Part shown: positions 61,401-64,000 of the stretch, piece by piece
How the letters are laid out: every line of letters begins with the position of its first letter
Numbering within the stretch: the stretch's first letter is position 1
Assembly (NCBI RefSeq): GCF_006874475.1
Contig: NZ_VIRM01000045.1
Location: forward strand, 1 to 64,000
Direction: 5' to 3'
DNA length: 64,000 nucleotides
Origin: Microbispora hainanensis
GTDB lineage: Bacteria; Actinomycetota; Actinomycetes; Streptosporangiales; Streptosporangiaceae
Program-made: the position numbers and the translations under genes
Notes under the pieces: model-generated
Databases searched by the model: none
Seen by the model: the letters and a program-made list of their open reading frames with translations, nothing else
Told to the model about the DNA's origin: nothing

Positions 61401-62663
61401 ATGACCGGCACCGACGCGCTGCTCGCGGCACACCGCGCGATCGAGGCGGTCTGGCGGATAGAGTCCGCCAGGCTCGTCGCGGGGCTGGCCCGCATCGTCG
61501 ACGACGTCGGCCTCGCGGAGGAGCTCGCGCAGGACGCGCTGCTCATCGCCCTGGAGCAGTGGCCGGAGGCGGGCGTGCCGGCCCAGCCGGGCGCCTGGCT
61601 CATGGCCACCGCCAAGCACCGCGCGATCGACCACCTGCGGCGGCGCAGCAGCTACGAGCGCAAGCTCCAGGAGATCGGCCGCGACATGGAGAGCAGGCCG
61701 CAGCCGGACCCGGACGCCGACCTGGACGACCACATCCGCGACGACATGCTGCGGCTCGTCTTCACGGCCTGCCATCCCACGCTGACCACCGAGGCGCGCG
61801 TCGCGCTCACGCTGCGCCTGCTCGGCGGCCTGACCACCGGGGAGATCGCCCGGGCGTTCCTGGCCACCGAGCCGACGGTGGCGCAGCGGATCGTCCGCGC
61901 CAAGCGCACCCTCGCCGCCAAAGGGGTCAGATTCACGATGCCCGCCCCCGGCGACCTGGCGGAACGGCTGGCCTCGGTGCTGGAAGTCGTCTATCTGATC
62001 TTCAACGAGGGCTACTCGGCCACGGCGGGAGCCGACTGGACGCGTCCCGATCTCTGCCACGAGGCGCTTCGCCTGGGCCGTCTCCTGACCGGACTGCTCC
62101 CCGGCGAACCGGAGGTGCACGGCCTGGCCGCGCTGATGGAGCTGCAGGCCTCCCGCCTGCGCGCCCGCACCGGACCGGACGGCGCACCGGTCCTGCTCCC
62201 CGACCAGGACCGGCGTCTGTGGGACCGGCTCCTGATCCGCCGGGGCCTGGAGGCGCTGGAGCGGGCCGAGTCGCTCGGCGGGTCCTTCGGGCCGTACGCG
62301 CTGCAGGCGGCCATCGCCGCCTGCCACGCCCGGGCCACCCGCCCCGAGGACACCGACTGGGAGCGTGTCGCCGCGCTCTATCGGGTGCTCGCCCACGTCT
62401 CGCCCTCCCCCGTGGTCGAGCTCAACCGGGCCGTCGCGGTCGCGATGGCCGGCGACCCCGCGCGCGGCCTGGAGATCGCCGACGCCGTCGGCGACGACAA
62501 GGCCCTGCGCGACTACCCCCAGCTGCCCGCCGTACGCGGGGACCTGCTGGCCCGGCTGGGCCGTACGGACGAGGCGCGGCGGGAGTTCGAACGGGCGGCG
62601 GCGCTGACCGGCAACGAGCGGCAGCGGGCCCTGTTCCTGGCCCGCGCCGCCGGCTGCGAGTAG
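61401..62663 (+). CDS. ECF42-type sigma factor with TPR-like C-terminus (module 3)
   Basis: 420 aa. Region 2 VGLAEELAQDALLIALEQWP, region 4 LTLRLLGGLTTGEIARAFLA, then YLIFNEGYSATAG, PDQDRRLWDRLL and a TPR-like end. Same domain order as the sigmas at 22611 and 46061. Start ATG 61401 has a weak ribosome site. Confidence 0.9.
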   Translation: MTGTDALLAAHRAIEAVWRIESARLVAGLARIVDDVGLAEELAQDALLIALEQWPEAGVPAQPGAWLMATAKHRAIDHLRRRSSYERKLQEIGRDMESRPQPDPDADLDDHIRDDMLRLVFTACHPTLTTEARVALTLRLLGGLTTGEIARAFLATEPTVAQRIVRAKRTLAAKGVRFTMPAPGDLAERLASVLEVVYLIFNEGYSATAGADWTRPDLCHEALRLGRLLTGLLPGEPEVHGLAALMELQASRLRARTGPDGAPVLLPDQDRRLWDRLLIRRGLEALERAESLGGSFGPYALQAAIAACHARATRPEDTDWERVAALYRVLAHVSPSPVVELNRAVAVAMAGDPARGLEIADAVGDDKALRDYPQLPAVRGDLLARLGRTDEARREFERAAALTGNERQRALFLARAAGCE

Positions 62664-62712
62664 CCCCGCCCCCTGCCGGCACCCATGGCCGGCCTTCCCC
62701 GGCCCGCACTCC

Positions 62713-62754
62713 CTGCCTGACACCCTCTGCCTGACACTGGCTGCCTGACACTCC
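62713..62754 (+). repeat. 14-nt tandem repeat, three copies
   Basis: CTGCCTGACAC units at 62713, 62727 and 62741, period 14 nt. They follow the ECF42 stop and resemble in period, not sequence, the repeats before that gene. Confidence 0.75.
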
Positions 62755-62802
62755 CCTGGCCGACGCCCGAGGTTGGCACCCCTGCCTCTTCCGCGAGCCC
62801 CA

Positions 62803-62841
62803 TTGACAAAGACAATTTTTACGTACAACATTGTTTTTGCG
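62803..62841 (+). promoter_or_regulatory. Promoter/operator of the ArsR gene
   Basis: TTGACA at 62803-62808 and a TACAAC box at 62824-62829 (15-nt spacer). An ACAAT ... ATTGT dyad (62812-62834 region) overlaps the promoter. The ATG begins 12 bp later, so the leader is very short. AT-rich dyads overlapping the promoter are usual for ArsR autorepression. Confidence 0.55.
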
Positions 62842-63411
62842 ATGAGAGACGTCCTGTACCTGGAGCAGATCGAGCAGGCCGAGGCACTGCTCAAACCGCA
62901 GCGCATCGAGGTGCTGCGGCAACTGGCCGAGCCGCGCACGTGCACCGAGGTGGCGGCGGTGCTCGACCAGACGCCGCAGCGCGTCTACTACCACGTCAAA
63001 CGCCTCGTGGAGGCGGGCCTGGTCGAGCAGGTCTCCGAGCGGCGGGTGCGTGGCATCACCGAAGGCATCTACCAGGCGAGCGCCCGCTCCTACTGGCTGT
63101 CGCCGGGCCTGGTCGGCCGCATCGGCGGGCTGCGCCGGCGCCAGGACGAGCTCAGCCTGGGCTACCTGCTCGACCTCATGGAAGAGGTGCAGGCGGACAT
63201 CGCCGCCCTCGACCGCACCGCGCCGGAGCTGCCGTCCATCGGCGTGTCCGGCGAGGTGCACGTGTCACCGGAACGACGCCAGGAGTTCCTGGCCGACCTG
63301 CGCACCGTGCTGCAGGACCTGTTCACCCGCTACGGCGGCGCCGAAGGCGACGCCTTCAAACTCGTCGTGGCCTGCTATCCCCACCACTCCCAAGGAGACG
63401 ACAGTGACTGA
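62842..63411 (+). CDS. ArsR-family HTH regulator
   Basis: 189 aa. MRDVLYLEQIEQAEALLKPQ and EVAAVLDQTPQRVYYHVKRL give the winged helix; a C-terminal dimer domain of about 100 residues follows, longer than minimal ArsR. It overlaps the SRPBCC gene by 8 bp. ArsR-SRPBCC pairs are common in actinomycetes. The ligand is unknown. Confidence 0.88.
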   Translation: MRDVLYLEQIEQAEALLKPQRIEVLRQLAEPRTCTEVAAVLDQTPQRVYYHVKRLVEAGLVEQVSERRVRGITEGIYQASARSYWLSPGLVGRIGGLRRRQDELSLGYLLDLMEEVQADIAALDRTAPELPSIGVSGEVHVSPERRQEFLADLRTVLQDLFTRYGGAEGDAFKLVVACYPHHSQGDDSD

Positions 63412-64000
63412 ACCGATGATCGTTCGCGTCCGCCTCGCCGCCCCGGTGAAGGAGGTCCGACACGCGCTGACCGACGCCGCCGCGATGCGGGTGTGGCTGG
63501 CCGAGCACGCCGAGTCGGACCTGCCCGGCCGCTACGCGTTCTGGGGCCGCCGCGCGCCCGAGGGCGACGCCCCTCACCAGCGTCCGCTGCACGCCGACGA
63601 CCACACCCTGCGCTTCGCCTGGCTGCTGGACGGCGTGGAGACGACCACCGAGATCACGCTGACGGAGGAGACCCCGGACACGACCGTCCTGACCCTGTCG
63701 CAGACCCACTTCGACTTCCAGGACGTCATCACCGGGGCGAGCATCCGGGGCGTGCTGCAGACCTTCTGGTCGATGGCGCTGTCCAACCTGGCCGACTACC
63801 TCGAAGGGCGCGAGATCGGGCCCCAGCCCGACTTCACCTCGGCCGACTTCCGCGGCGAGACCGTCATCGACGCGCCGGTCGAGCAGGTCTTCGACTCCCT
63901 GATCGACTCGGACAAGGCGAGCGACTGGTTCGGCTTCCCCGTCGGCATCGAGCCGCACGTCGGCGGGCGCTTCGCCATGGGCGGCCTGGACGCCGACCCG
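63404..64000 (+). CDS. SRPBCC/AHSA1-like protein, truncated by window edge
   Basis: GTG at 63404 (AAGGAGACGACA upstream) opens a frame that runs off the window, at least 199 aa. Residues 1-140 form one START/Bet v1-like domain (VRLAAPVKEVRHALTDAAAM, TTEITLTEE). A second begins near FRGETVIDAPVEQVFDSLID, so this may be a double-SRPBCC protein. Hydrophobic-ligand binding is expected; coupled to the ArsR gene. Confidence 0.85.
   Translation, partial: MTEPMIVRVRLAAPVKEVRHALTDAAAMRVWLAEHAESDLPGRYAFWGRRAPEGDAPHQRPLHADDHTLRFAWLLDGVETTTEITLTEETPDTTVLTLSQTHFDFQDVITGASIRGVLQTFWSMALSNLADYLEGREIGPQPDFTSADFRGETVIDAPVEQVFDSLIDSDKASDWFGFPVGIEPHVGGRFAMGGLDADP

Overview
The window is uniformly very GC-rich DNA with many GTG/TTG starts, ATGA/GTGA stop-start overlaps and dense one-component and ECF-sigma regulation. 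It reads as the chromosome of a sporulating actinomycete. DUF5999, DUF3099, a TioE-type MerR, a SARP, ECF41/ECF42 sigma factors and a group 3b NiFe hydrogenase together suggest a Streptosporangiaceae-like genus (Nonomuraea, Streptosporangium or Microbispora type). That placement is inference from gene content; no search was run.

Layout. 1-0.5 kb: a tRNA-like array on the minus strand in which T-arm plus 3' acceptor strand PRECEDE 5' acceptor strand plus D-arm (circularly permuted order), one copy carrying a lysine UUU anticodon arm and sealed by a cUUCGg loop. 0.5-2.2 kb: divergent SDR/TetR pair. 2.5-14.8 kb: a hypoxia/dormancy-type metabolic island: PEP synthase, exported double rubrerythrin, universal stress protein, a five-gene group 3b [NiFe]-hydrogenase operon with its maturation protease, and a convergent P-type cation ATPase. 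14.9-18.3 kb: amidase, VOC and MOSC proteins. 18.5-19.7 kb: DUF5999 / anti-sigma-type ATPase / STAS antagonist. 19.8-20.7 kb: a deletion scar that decapitated a divergent aldo-keto reductase / HxlR pair. 20.7-28.6 kb: FBP protein, epoxide hydrolase, ECF42 module 1, a frameshifted ankyrin-like remnant, an ECF41 module and DinB. 28.9-38.1 kb: DUF418, PrmC-like methyltransferase with a leader ORF, two kinase-fold proteins, exported hydrolase and S41 protease, and GntR-ABC operon A. 38.2-38.8 kb: a scar of Tn3 transposase and tyrosine recombinase fragments.

38.8-47.8 kb: tandem-HTH MerR, amino-acid permease, PNPOx-like oxidase, ArsR-phosphatase fusion operon, Tat-exported hemerythrin, GntR-ABC operon B and ECF42 module 2. 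48-57.6 kb: secreted tripeptidyl-peptidase-like hydrolase, DUF3099, dehalogenase-like hydrolase divergent to a SARP, AraC divergent to an NmrA reductase, pentapeptide-repeat protein, SDR and LysR. 57.7-64 kb: a TetR gene and an orphan sensor kinase, each preceded by the same palindrome; ECF42 module 3 (DUF998-DGPF-sigma); and an ArsR-SRPBCC operon cut by the window edge.

How the genes work together: the hydrogenase cluster, PEP synthase, Usp and cation ATPase look like one low-oxygen survival set. Three independent ECF42 modules each have a near-identical promoter element (TGTC[CG][AG], 17 nt, CG[AT]) ahead of their first gene, pointing to cross-connected or recently duplicated stress circuits. 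Two paralogous GntR-ATPase-permease operons have different operators. The most unusual signal is the permuted tRNA-like array at the left edge.
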